From positions 248,001-312,000 of the forward strand of contig CAJNOP010000187.1 in the NCBI GenBank assembly GCA_905250075.1: 64,000 bases of DNA. The letters run 5' to 3'. The position numbers and the translations under genes are program-made. Source of the DNA: Rotaria sp. Silwood1 (taxonomy: Eukaryota > Rotifera > Eurotatoria > Philodinida > Philodinidae). Of this stretch, positions 51,901-62,985 are shown in pieces. The notes beneath the pieces were generated by a model that did not search any database, had not been told where the DNA came from, and saw only the letters and a list, made by a program, of their open reading frames with translations. Positions within the stretch are counted from its first letter, which is position 1, and every line of letters starts with the position of its first letter.

Positions 51901-53552
51901 CGAAATAAATACCAGAAAATTTTTTTCTTATGTTTTGGAAATGCATACTATGCTCTTTCAATAGAAAAACAATAGACTTTCTACAATATTACTAATAGAG
52001 ACGGAGAAAGGTCGAGAGAAATTAATTAACATGTCACTTGTACTCAATATTATGCAGTCAAGCAACTGTTAAAAGAGAGTGTTCGGCAGCAGATCAAATT
52101 ATCAATCATAGAAGATCTAATTTAGGTCTAACCACCATCTTACAAAGGCATGACAAGGCAGCGAAAAAAAAATAAAAGTTGGGATGGGAAACAAAATATT
52201 CTTCCCATTTCGCCTCCGAATCCTAAGTGGAGAAGCATTGATCGAGATTTCAGATATTATTGTTGCATTGTACATGAAAGCATTTTCAGGATGTGATATG
52301 GGTTGAGAGTGCAAGAGAAAACATCCACCCTTGTATTATAAATTGTTCGACTATTGTGAACATCGACCAAGTTTCGTAGATCCTTCTCGAAGTAGTGACC
52401 TACTCATAATAACATAACTATTATGGTCATCATTTGAGTTCAAATAAAGACATTATTATTGCAAAGTAAACATAATATTGTATTCATAATTTCAATAAAT
52501 GGCTAACAAGCGAGCATCTCTTAATACTTATGATGACAGCTCTGTTTGAAAACTTATGAAAAAATGAATCTTATCGCTTTCTAACGACTATTGGTCAATA
52601 TTTCACGCATAAAACATTGGGTTTCAATGCAATATCAAATGTTTGTAACTATCATGGGATCGAAGTTTTAATTATATTTTACCATTCATGTGTCTTGTTA
52701 AGTTTTTACTATAACTAGAAAACTTTGCACATGCGAATGTAAATAGAATAGGGTTGTGTAGAGTACTAGGACGAAACATATTCAATGGGATAGAATATTA
52801 AAGTCCAACTTTATAGAATTTCTCTCTGATAAGATGGTGCACTATGATGATAAAAATAATGTTGATATCCGAACGTATGCCATCTTTAAGCAAGAACTCA
52901 AAATAAAAAACGAGCCTTTTATTTTTCTCCACCCTGAGTAACAAAAATAGTAAATATTTGATAAAAAGTGCTACACATAACAATGAATGTCAATCTTATC
53001 TTAAAACAAAAGGGTTAATGTTCTCGAAAATATTGAAATTCTTTTAGTCTGTTAACGTTTATGTCATCTTAGTATATTACTTTCGAAATGTTTATAATCT
53101 TCATATAAACTTTAACTACATCTTCAATCAGACATTTGATTAAACTTCCTTGAGTGTAGCTAACAGTCATATTAAATCATGGATCGACTTACGGACATTC
53201 TGGCTCATCGTATTATATATTGCGGTAGGAAATAGTGTTTGCTCAAAGAACAAGTCCAAAAAAAGTGCACAAGACTTTTTATTCTAAAAAGATTTGAAAG
53301 TATATTATATATTACAACTAAGCTAAACTATTGCTACACGTGAACAAAATGAATTCATAATCTTGCATAGATCGCTATTCTCAATCTTTATGCAAACGAA
53401 GATGAAGAATCTCATAAGACGTTCTTTGTTGTCACATCTGTTTTAAAGAAGGAAAAACATTTCTTCTATTTTGTATTTCATAATGAATACTTTTTTTCAG
53501 AGCTATACTCACATTCATCTACTTTGAAACTAATCACAACCATTTGGCATAA
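48956..53552. other. Long intergenic region, no gene seen (4.6 kb)
   Basis: AT-rich sequence with scattered short frames (for example 49161-49343, 51400-51612, 52117-52314) that lack domains, homologues known to me or splice chains. No RNA gene, inverted repeat or mobile element was recognised by eye. Confidence 0.45.
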
Positions 53553-55486
53553 ATGAGTGTCAATACTACTCCTTATGATCCTTCAGTCGGTAAGATTTAT
53601 AAGAATTCTGCACGATAAGAGTCGGAATTCGTTACCCTTCCTCTAGTTTTTTAAAATATACACTTCGTATCAGAGCATGTTGTTCAGCATATTTTATTGT
53701 AGTGACTTTGATTTTTATCATAAATGAGACACTGATATGACTCTTTGACTTGTGTGTTAAATCTATATTCGTAGTTAAACATTAGCATGAACGCAATTTT
53801 TCTATTTCAATATTGCGTTTAGATGAGCTTTTTCTTTCACTCTACAATATGTATATAGACAATTGATTAGTTCTCTTTCTGTGCTGAGATATATGTGGGT
53901 CGGTTTGAAGACAAAGCAACAATATATTTAAACAGTTCGAAAAAGTTGGGTTCTCTTTCCTCAGAAATAAAAAATAACTCGTTGGTGAAACTTTCTGAAC
54001 AACTGTACCATCATTCCTTCTATAAAGCAAGTGTGGATGTGCATCTATTCTTCATGCATACATTCACAAGTATCTATATGCGTCTTATAGAGCCAAGAAA
54101 GGCGTATCTAAACAGAGTATTCAAATTTAGAAAACATTTAGGAATTAAAAATTTTCGTTGATAATAATCTTTAACTATGCATGTATCTTTGATGTACAAG
54201 CCAGTGGCTCATATCGACTTCTTATCAATGATAAAAATTAGATCAAGCACAAAAAACTATGCTAAACAGCATGCTCTTTCATTCAGTATGGATTTTAAAA
54301 TACTTTTGTGGAGATTGACAGCATTCGACTCTGAGTGTACAGGATTCTTATTTTCAAATTGTTTAAAATGAATAATTATTACGCTTAGATCCTCTTAATC
54401 CATTTGGTTATCTACCAAATCTTGATTTAACTATGATTTCAACAGCTATTTACGGCGTAGTAACAATATGTTTAACTATTTTTTCGATTTATTATCGAAC
54501 ATGGTTTTTTTTGGTAATGACTATTTCCGGTACTGCAGAAGTGGTTGGATACGCATATCGATGGACGTTAGCCAAGGATCCTGATCAAAGAACACCGTAT
54601 GTACACTAATACTAAGTGATTAATGAATTTCATTGGAACTATTCTGCTCTACCTTCTTTATGCATCGAGAACAGGAGATATTTTATTTCGATATCGATAA
54701 ATAAAGTAATTTCATTAAATAGAACCTAGTTAGAAACTTCTGAAATAGTTCAAATCGAATGATTTTTCAGAAATTCTTTAAATATGAGATTTAAAAGATT
54801 ATTCTTTTTTTTTTCTAAGCTATATTATCATGTATTGTTGCATTGTTTTGGCTCCGGTCGGTCTAGCCTTAGCTGACTATTTGCTAGTTGGCCGTCTCAT
54901 TCGATTGGTTGGTCGTCAATACTCAATAGTAAATCCAAAATTTGTCGAATTTGGATTCATTACTTCAGACATACTATCAATCGGTGTACAATCAGCAGGT
55001 GCCGGATTGATAACAAGTGGAAGTCTGAATAATATTACCACTGGTAGTCGAGTATTGATTGGAGGATTAGGTATTAATTTAGTGAGTTTTTGTTTTTTCG
55101 CTATTGTTACACTTCATTTACATTGGTCGATTCATCGACGTAAAGCTGACTTTACTGGACAAGAACGATGGATAAAAATGTTCTATGCATTGTATCTTAG
55201 TATGATTCTATTAATAATTCGTTCCACTTATCGTATCGTAGAATTTTCTATGGGTTTTCGAGGTTATCTTGCTATACATGAAATATATTTTTATATTTTT
55301 GAATGTCTACTTATAATATTTGCATTTGGCCTTTTCTTGCCACTACATCCTGGGATTTGGATGCCNNNNNNNNNNTTTGCATTTGGCCTTTTCTTGCCAC
55401 TACATCCTGGGATTTGGATGCCAGTCGAAGATACAGATCAACTTATCAAGAAACCATACAGAAACGTTGCTCCTATCATGGAATAA
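53553..55486 (+). CDS. RTA1-like seven-transmembrane protein
   Basis: Three exons: 53553-53589, 54389-54596 and 54820-55486. The N-terminus reads MSVNTTPYDPSVDPLNPFGYLPN, followed by seven hydrophobic helices. The order matches the RTA1 family: a YxPN/D entry, TISGTAEVVGYAYR in helix 2-3, TPYIIMYCCIVLAPVGLALADYLLVGR split by an intron, SDILSIGVQSAGAGL, and FRGYLAIHEIYFYIFE near the end. RTA1 proteins are largely fungal lipid-translocating or drug-response membrane proteins, so lateral origin is likely; transport substrate unknown. A 10-N gap (55366-55375) is flanked by identical 47-bp copies, so the true protein is about 284 aa. A pyrimidine tract ending in CAG sits about 53 bases upstream of the ATG. 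Confidence 0.85.
55319..55422. other. Assembly gap flanked by a false 47-bp duplication
   Basis: 55319-55365 and 55376-55422 are identical 47-mers on either side of ten Ns, inside the RTA1-like exon. This is the mark of two contig ends that overlap but were not merged. Collapsing one copy plus the Ns removes 57 nt (19 codons) and keeps the frame. Confidence 0.92.
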
Positions 55487-56081
55487 CTGTCAAATTTGTC
55501 GGCAAGTACAAGCAACGCGTAATAGTTTTAACTACAAATTCCAGTGACATTAGACTATCAATAAAATCTGTAAATTAACAAACAAATAAACAATGATTTT
55601 TTAACAAAGCAGAAGCATGATATTGCTTGATTAACCAAATGTAAATTTGATTTTTTTTTGTAAATAAAGATGAAAATGATTTCTTAAGGTTCAAGCTTTT
55701 ATAATGTTGTCTTCTTATTCACCCTATTTCATGATGTATTCCATGAACAAAAGTTTCAGTAGTACTGACAAAAATCAACTTAACATTTATGTTTTAGTTG
55801 CTAAAATTCCAAGAAATTAACCATACAGCATAAATCCTAATACTAATAGCAATAATAGTTTTTGGAATATCATGAAATAGTAAGTTCTTATTTCCAAGAA
55901 ATTCAATGCTTTCACAAATAAATGTACGTCGTTGAGGATGAATTGGGTTAGCAAGAGTATAGATGTAGTTGAAGATGCGAAGTTAATGTGTGTAGACTAC
56001 GGCAAAAGTCACATTTACACCAATATCTTCTTCTTGTTATCAATTATATCCTTTTATTTTTCACGGCATAACTGTGAGCTA
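55487..56081. other. Spacer between the RTA1-like gene and the transposon
   Basis: AT-rich sequence with an AATAAA-type word near 55664-55670 that may end the RTA1-like transcript. Nothing coding is seen. Confidence 0.4.
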
Positions 56082-56567
56082 ATGCCCATTCAGAAAAAAA
56101 AGGCGGGTGGGTTTTTTTTAAATAACTTTGCATCACAACCACCTATCGAGTTCGGATTTGCGTCGTTTGAAAGAGGCTTACCTAGCACATCGATCCATAT
56201 AAAGTTGTTGAGGTTCATTTTGATGAATAAGTAATGATCTATGGTCATCTTGAAAGTGTAGACTATTGTGTTATGAAGATAGAATGAATTTTAAGTTTTG
56301 AAAAGTGGACTAGAATCAGCAGCTGAGAGCCTACAAATCTACGAAAGGCCGAAGTTTTTATCTCAATTCTTTCAAAAGTTATGAACCAAATATTGATGGT
56401 ATTTGATCGAATTTTTATCGATTTTACTTTGCACATAACATTGTTCAAATTATCATTATTGATGTTTTTGATCATGGTGGATCGATTGGCAATGCTTATT
56501 TCCCTGTAGAACAAGTCTTTTTCTATCAAAATATACCTACTAGTGATTGTACGATATTGTTTTCATA
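56082..56567 (+). repeat. Left terminal inverted repeat of the transposon
   Basis: Inverted partner of 58571-59054, with only scattered differences. It ends inward at about GTACGATATTGTTTTCA, beyond which similarity drops. An 88-codon open frame on the minus strand (56263-56529) is mirrored in the other repeat and is probably not a gene. Confidence 0.88.
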
Positions 56568-56711
56568 TTTTATTAAGTTGTCAACTTGGAATATGTATAT
56601 CATATTTCACAAATACTTCTGCGACTACCAGTAACATGTCTAGGACCATATTTATATACAGAAATATGAAAAGAAAAAGAGCAGCGACTCATATTATCAA
56701 TCAATCATTTA

Positions 56712-58371
56712 TCATGCCGCCGAATCGACTTCTTCCTCTTCGTCCACAAATTGTTCCTCGATTTCTTCGGTGAATCGATCAGACTTCTTTAAAATGTCTT
56801 CGATCTTGCATGTTTGATCGATATATCTCATAGCGGTTTCTCTATTCAAGGACATCATCCATTGGTAGGCCAAGGGTTGAACGTCACTGAGGCTAAAGTT
56901 AACATTCTTGTCACGTACATAATTTTTTTAAGCCAGCCCATCGTAAATCAATCGGATTGAGCATGCAATGCTTCACTGGCAAACTATAAAAATATGTATA
57001 ATAGAGAAAAAATGATTTGAAAGAGTAATAACTAACCGTAAAATATCGACATTGTATTTTTTGGCTACATCATCAATCACGTAACGCTTTGGTGGTAGAT
57101 TATCGAAAGCGAGCTCGAGTAACTCGGCTTTGGTGGCTTTCTCGGGGGCTGTAATATCGTGATTTATCAACCACTGAACGATGAGTTCTTTCCGCCATGC
57201 TCTCTTGGGAGGAATAGTGTCTTCAGTAAGTTGATTGTGCCAAGTTGCTTTATCGATAATCAAGACAGTCTTGACATGCTTGCCTACGTATATCAACAAT
57301 GAAAGTTATGGTAAAAGGTCAAAAATCATATTGCCGCGCTCTTCTCTTAAAAGAGAAGCTGTTCGATCAATCCAGGTCAGAAACTGTCTCGAGTCCATAC
57401 TATGATTTTCATCATATTCGAACATGTCGATTGTTTCCTTGTGAAAACTCGATTCGTTCAAAAGTGCAGCGATCGCTAGTCTTTTACCTGTAACAATAAG
57501 CATTAGTCAACTGGACTATAAAAGAGATTATCATTATCTTTGCCCTGATTACGTCGCAGCCGACCAATACCTGTTGTTCCATCGGTCCAAACAAAACGTC
57601 TTTCTTCATTTTTGTTACACCATGTCTGATCATGCCAAAAAATCTGAGAACCATAGCCTTCAGTTCATCGATGGCAGCAAAGTAACGTGCACGCGCAGCC
57701 ATGAATCCGGGAGTATCGAGTGGGACGACAACTTTCGATGGTCGTTTGTATTCAAATCCGAGTTTTTTCATCCACTGCCATAGCAATGTCCTCGACTGGA
57801 TTGGAAAATTAGCATCCTCAGTCAGAATTCGAATAAGAATCTTACCGATGGTAGGATAGATTCATCCTGCCAAAAGACAAGGAACATGAAATCTAAACAA
57901 ATCGTTCATATTGATGTTATTCTTCGGACCAACCGACGTCACGGAATATGCCCTTGTTGTTGCTCAGTCAAAACGATCGATGAACGGCCAAAATTTGATA
58001 GCTTTCGTGCTGGATTAGGGACGGAAAAACTGGTTGTCTTGCTATCAGTGCTGGTGGTGGATGAGGATGACGACGACAATGATCTTGATCGTAGATTTCC
58101 AAGTCGACGAATCACCTGAAGTTTTTGATTCTCCACCTGCTATTGCTCCTCATCCATTTTTCTCTTCTGTGCCATCATCTCATGTTCAATCTCTCTCATC
58201 TCACTTTTCAATCTCTCGACAGGCCTCATCGATATATTCAACATGGATCAGAGTCGTTCATTTACATCAAAGAGTGGAATTATTGGTCCAAGCTTCTCTT
58301 TTTTCGACAAAGTTGATAACATTGAAAAATATCTCCTTCATTTCATAAGAAAACTCATGGCCTGGAGGCAT
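56712..58371 (-). pseudogene. DDE transposase of the Tc1/mariner superfamily, decayed
   Basis: A candidate ATG lies at 58371 and a stop at 56714-56712. Reading inward, a Gln/Ser-rich N-terminal region is followed by a helix-turn-helix part (about 57840-57660: RTLLWQWMKKLGFEYKRPSK). The first catalytic block is HDQTWCNKNEERRFVW (about 57630-57580), the second is IIDKATWHNQL (about 57260-57230), and the third is LPVKHCMLNPIDLRW across an intron (about 57000-56940), giving D-D-D rather than the common D-D-E. The frame shifts at least three times: near 58300, near 57660, and at an A-run near 56932-56938. The mobile copy is therefore probably inactive. The Asn-Pro-Ile-Asp end may be family specific. 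Confidence 0.78.
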
Positions 58372-58570
58372 TTTTATAGTAGACGTCGTCAGTAGACTTA
58401 TTATTAACTGTTGGAATTGTGTTGTAAGTACAACCAATAGAAAAAATACCTAAATCAGAACGCAAAAATTTCATTCAATCTACGCATAATCATCTATGTG
58501 TCGCTTGCACTCATAAATATCCTTTAAGATCATGACATACGTATATCCGAGTTGATAACAAAATCACATG

Positions 58571-59054
58571 TGAAAACAATATCGTACAATCACTAGTAGG
58601 TATATTTTGATAGAAAAAGACTTGTTCTACAGGGAAATAAGCATTGCCAATCGATCCGCCATGATCAAAAACATCAATAATGACAATTTGAACAATGTTA
58701 TGTGCAAAGTAAAATCGATAAAACATCGATCAAATACCATCAATATTTGGTTCATAACTTTTGAAAGAATTGAGATAAAAACTTCGGCCTTTCGTAGATT
58801 TGTAGGCTCTCAGCTGCTGATTCTAGTCCACTTTTCAAAACTTAAAATTCATTCTATCTTCATAACACAATAGTCTACACTTTCAAGATGACCATAGATC
58901 ATTACTTATTCATCAAAATGAACCTCAACAACTTTATATGGATCGATGTGCTAGGTAAGCCTCTTTCAAACGACGCAAATCCGAACTCGATAGGTGGTTG
59001 TGGTGCAAAGTTATTAAAAAAAAACCCACCCGCCTTTTTTTTCTGAATGGGCAT
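58571..59054 (-). repeat. Right terminal inverted repeat of the transposon
   Basis: Inverted partner of 56082-56567, with substitutions such as CACCACAACC versus CATCACAACC in the mirrored orientation. Confidence 0.88.
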
Positions 59055-59056
59055 TA

Positions 59057-60045
59057 GTTAATGTTTTATTTAACATACATTTTATCATTGAAAGAGAAAT
59101 GAAAACAATTACTTTTTAGCTCTAGTCATCTATCCTAATATTTAATTTATTCAATGAAGCATATACGATTCGTTTGTGATGCCCTGAAGCAGTCAGTATT
59201 GAGAGCGTGTCGCAATTTTTCGCAAAGGAAGAATATCTTTCTTCGAACAGAATTCAAAAAGAGAATTTCCTCTCTTCTGGAAAAAAGATTTCCCACGATT
59301 AAGGAGAGGGTAACACTTCCTCTTCCCGATTGGGCCACCACTAAAAATAATTATTAGTCATAAGATGACTGAGGAGATGCCACCCAATCTAAGTGCAAAC
59401 ATATACACTTCATCTCTATTTACTTTTCATAATAAAATGAGTTTCTCACCATGAATCAGAGCGAAATAAGAAGTTACTCTCCTTCGAAAGAATGTGTAAA
59501 AATGAATTGTAGCTAAACGTCATCGACATTTTATGTGCACTGCTATAGCAATACTTTTTAGTTTATGTCGATCATTTATTATATTATGATGTACACAAAT
59601 TTGAATTTCCTAGAAATAAGAAATTACGATGACCTCAAACGAGAATAATGGAAACATTCATAACGAATCTCTTTGCATTTTTGTTAACCGTATGATCATT
59701 ATTTGCTTATTAGATTTCATCCTATAGAAAACGACAACTAACGACAAAGATATTATTGGAGCTCTATTATGTCAGCATTATACCTAATCGTTTTCATTTT
59801 GAAAAGAAAAATAAACTTAATTTATTATAAAATTATTTTTAAAAGATTTCGATTAGTAAATTTTCTATAATATGAAATTGATTAGGTTTTCCAGAAAAAT
59901 AGATGACGCTAGTTTTATTTTATCTTCTAATATATTTGATATATTGTTAATACAAAACAGTTTCGCCTTTTGTTTTTTAGAATATCGAATGTTTATTTAG
60001 ATTTATAAATGCAATTTTTTTAACCTGTGATATAATTCTGTTTCC
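59057..60045. other. Spacer between the transposon and EBAG9
   Basis: Contains a 67-codon frame at 59154-59357 (+) of higher GC than its surroundings. It matches nothing I recognise and could be a remnant of another insertion. The rest is AT-rich. Confidence 0.4.
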
Positions 60046-60983
60046 ATGTTAATTATAATAAAGTTTTTGTTCCATATTATATGTTCAATTGGTCGAGGTT
60101 TTCGTAAAATATTTCAATTTATTGTTGGAAGACGTCATGAAGAACTTGGAACATCTTTATCTAAAACTGAACCAGTAACACTCGAACATATTCGTATTAT
60201 TGGTGAAATGGAAAATGATTCAAATCGTCCATATCAATCATTTACTTCAGTTCCAAAAGTAAATAATCTAATATTTTTTTTCAATTGTTTATTTATTTGT
60301 TTATTTACATTTTTGATTAGATACCACAAGCAGAATGGAATTCTTGGGGTGCTGGAGATATATTTCGACAAAAACAACATTTAAATAATTCACCAACAGC
60401 TGATAAAAATGATGAACGAATCGATTATTTTAGTGATATTGCTGCAACAGTTAAAAAAACACCTAAAGTAATAACACATTCAAAAAAATCATTCTAAACT
60501 TTGTAGATAACTTTTGACAATTACTATTTAGATTGTATTAAAAAAGCGTGTCAATGATAATGATAATCAATTAAATCTAGGTGATCAACGTCATAATCGA
60601 TTACAAATGACAAATGATGAATTAGTTAATTTTGTAAGTTAAATAAATTTCAATTCATATGATTGTATGAATAGTCTTTTTTGAAAAGCAACCTGATCTC
60701 AATGAATGGCAAGAAGGTGATGTGAATTCATCGGCTACAAGTTATAGTACTTGGAATGATAATGATGATTTTAATGAACTTTCCCAAGAAGCGAATGAAG
60801 CTATGCGAGGTACGAACAAAAAAAAATACAATATTTTAAATGAAATATGATATTCATTTATTGATTTAATATATAGAAACTCGTCGTATTGAACGTGAAA
60901 GAAAATTACGTGAACATCAACAGCGTAAACTCGAAAAAGAAGCATCAAGAACAACAACACATAAACGTGACAGTTTATCATAA
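60046..60983 (+). CDS. EBAG9: EBAG9/RCAS1 homologue
   Basis: Five exons (60046-60258, 60321-60467, 60532-60633, 60689-60809, 60877-60983) encode 229 aa; human EBAG9 has 213. The N-terminus is a hydrophobic signal anchor (about 1-26) with nearby Cys13 and basic residues. SVPK followed by AEWNSWG matches the conserved VPK..EEWTSW block of EBAG9. DYFSDIAATVKKTPKIVLKKR matches the DYF.DM.PTI.KTQKIVIKKR block. LNEWQEG and a C-terminal coiled coil of charged repeats (RIERERKLREHQQRKLEKEA) complete the family layout. EBAG9 is a Golgi/vesicle protein that modulates regulated secretion. Orthology is clear from block order. The gene starts about 1 kb from the transposon end and shows no sign of disturbance. 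Confidence 0.92.
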
Positions 60984-62985
60984 TTCTCTTTTGTTTTTAT
61001 TGATTATATTTACTATTCTATGTTTATTGTTAAATATAAGAATCTCGTAAACCAAATATTGATCTTCTATGGAGATTAAACTAGAATAGAAATAAACTTT
61101 TTAAAATTCATATATGATGATACGTATGTGTTCATATGTTCTACTATTTACTGTTTATCTTTCTCTTGAAATATGAATTTAATTATTCCATGGATTTATC
61201 TCTATTCAGTAGCTCCTAACGTGTCAGCATGTGTGTGTACAATAGTATTCGATAGAATAATAAAGAGCTCATAGTTGAGTTTGTTCGGCAATCGCTATGA
61301 AAGCAACCACCAACAGCGGTTTCATGCTCTTTTCTTGTTCTATGCTCATGCGATGTAATGTGAAGGCGTCGTGTTCAAGTAGCTCTTTATGAGAATCGTC
61401 TGTCTATTATTGCGGAGCCTAGCACATTACTTGATACTCACAGTACTAACCAATAAATCGATAGAACACAAGAATATTTTGATTGCTTCGCTAGAAAAGA
61501 AAGACAGATTACGTTCCGTTGTTTCTCTCTTTTTTCTTTCTCTCTATCTTTCTATATTTCATTTCTTTTTTCCTTGAGAGATAAAACAACACGCACGTTT
61601 TTTTTTATATGAAATCACCATTTTGTATTAGACATACATAATAAAATCTTATTTACTGGCACATGTATTACATCTTATGTGTATATATACATACATAACA
61701 TTAAATTCTACAAAACATCTAGACAAGGTTTTTTTATGGTTTGACAGATAGACAAATAAAGATAATCTTTAGCTACGAGCAAATCATTTTTATCTAGTAG
61801 AACAGCGCTGCTGCTCATTGAGTAAGTACATCTTAATCGAAATGCTTGAATAAAAACTAGGCAATTCTTTCTGCGTACTCAATCAAAATCGTTTGCATAA
61901 TCTAAAAAAAACTAGAGTGAGGCAACAAGAAGAATAATTATCATTTCATAGAAGTATACCGCTATTAGAAATGGTAAAGAGAAAATTTGTTGCTGTTATT
62001 GTTAGCGGAACAAAAATGTTTGATAAAAGTAATAATGTATGTGTATGTGTTCGATCAAATCAAGCATTAATTCTATGTAGACGCTTGATAAAAAAAAAAT
62101 GATAGTAACAATTTTGAAGTGTTTTAGTTTTTAAAGTATTAAATAAACCAATTTATATCTCGTTTCCGTTTTTCTCTATTTTATTGGCTCACCACGGATT
62201 TTAGCTTGGTGAATAATTGAAGTGGCTTTTAATGGAAGAGGTAAGTAGCCAGATTAAGCCTTTATCAATGCCAGCATTATAATGTAATTAACAAATCAAA
62301 TATGGACGCATTTGATTTTACTTGTCAGATGTTTTCCTTTTTTTTCTCAAATATAAGATATAATAAAAGATAAGATCGTAACAAATCCTCATATTAGTTT
62401 GCTTTCTTGTCCTTCTATCACCATTTATAATAACAACTAATGTCAGCTTAGGATGTCTTTTTTTTCTAATTTAATCTACGTTGAGGCATCAACCGTTTGA
62501 CGGAATGCTATCGACAAACGATTCTATAGTAATAGATTCTTATCTCTTTTTTTTTCTTCGTCTACTTCTTGTCGATGCGAACGACCATATTGTTCTAGGT
62601 TTTAGCAACACTAGGTTCGTTGAGAATGAATAAGAAGAAAAAACATTTGCTTATTTTTTAGTGAATCAGCTAATGAAAAAAAAACCCAGCCATTCGTTTC
62701 TGTTTTTTTGTTTTTACATAAGATGCATTTTTTTTTCTTCTTCACTGTATGAGTAACAGTAGCGGTATGTGATGTATAATTGTAGGAAGAAAACGTGATA
62801 GAGGTATAGAATCTAATAAAAATAATGCATGAGACTGAGACGCTTCTTTCTGATCGATGTGATATGACAGAACAGGCTTTTGTAAGAAATTATGATTGAT
62901 AATGCATAGAAAGAAGATCTCGTTTTTTCTTTTTGTTGTATTCTAGCGTTCTAATAGAGTCAGTTGGGCTGAACAGGTTCCATCG
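60984..62985. other. Upstream region of stomatin, low-complexity
   Basis: Two kilobases rich in TTTC/TCTC and poly-A/T tracts (for example 61527-61572), similar in feel to the block upstream of the ZAD-like gene. No supported coding exon. A pyrimidine tract ending in CTAG at about 62945 marks a 3' splice site 40 bases before the stomatin ATG. The frame is open back to that site, so a 5' coding exon farther upstream cannot be excluded. Confidence 0.45.

Larger units (their letters stand above)
56082..59054 (-). mobile_element. Tc1/mariner (IS630) superfamily DNA transposon with long inverted repeats
   Basis: A 2973-bp element bounded by TA on both sides (56080-56081 and 59055-59056), as expected for TA target duplication. 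Both ends start ATGCCCATTCAG followed by an A-run and GGCGGGTGGG. The terminal inverted repeats are about 485 bp and nearly identical, much longer than in typical Tc1 elements. The interior carries a decayed transposase on the minus strand with introns. The near-identity of the repeats suggests a fairly recent insertion. Confidence 0.88.

Noticed and set aside
59154-59357. 67-codon frame with higher GC between the transposon and EBAG9
   Set aside because: No domain recognised and both strands are open; may be an old insertion remnant but cannot be supported as a gene.
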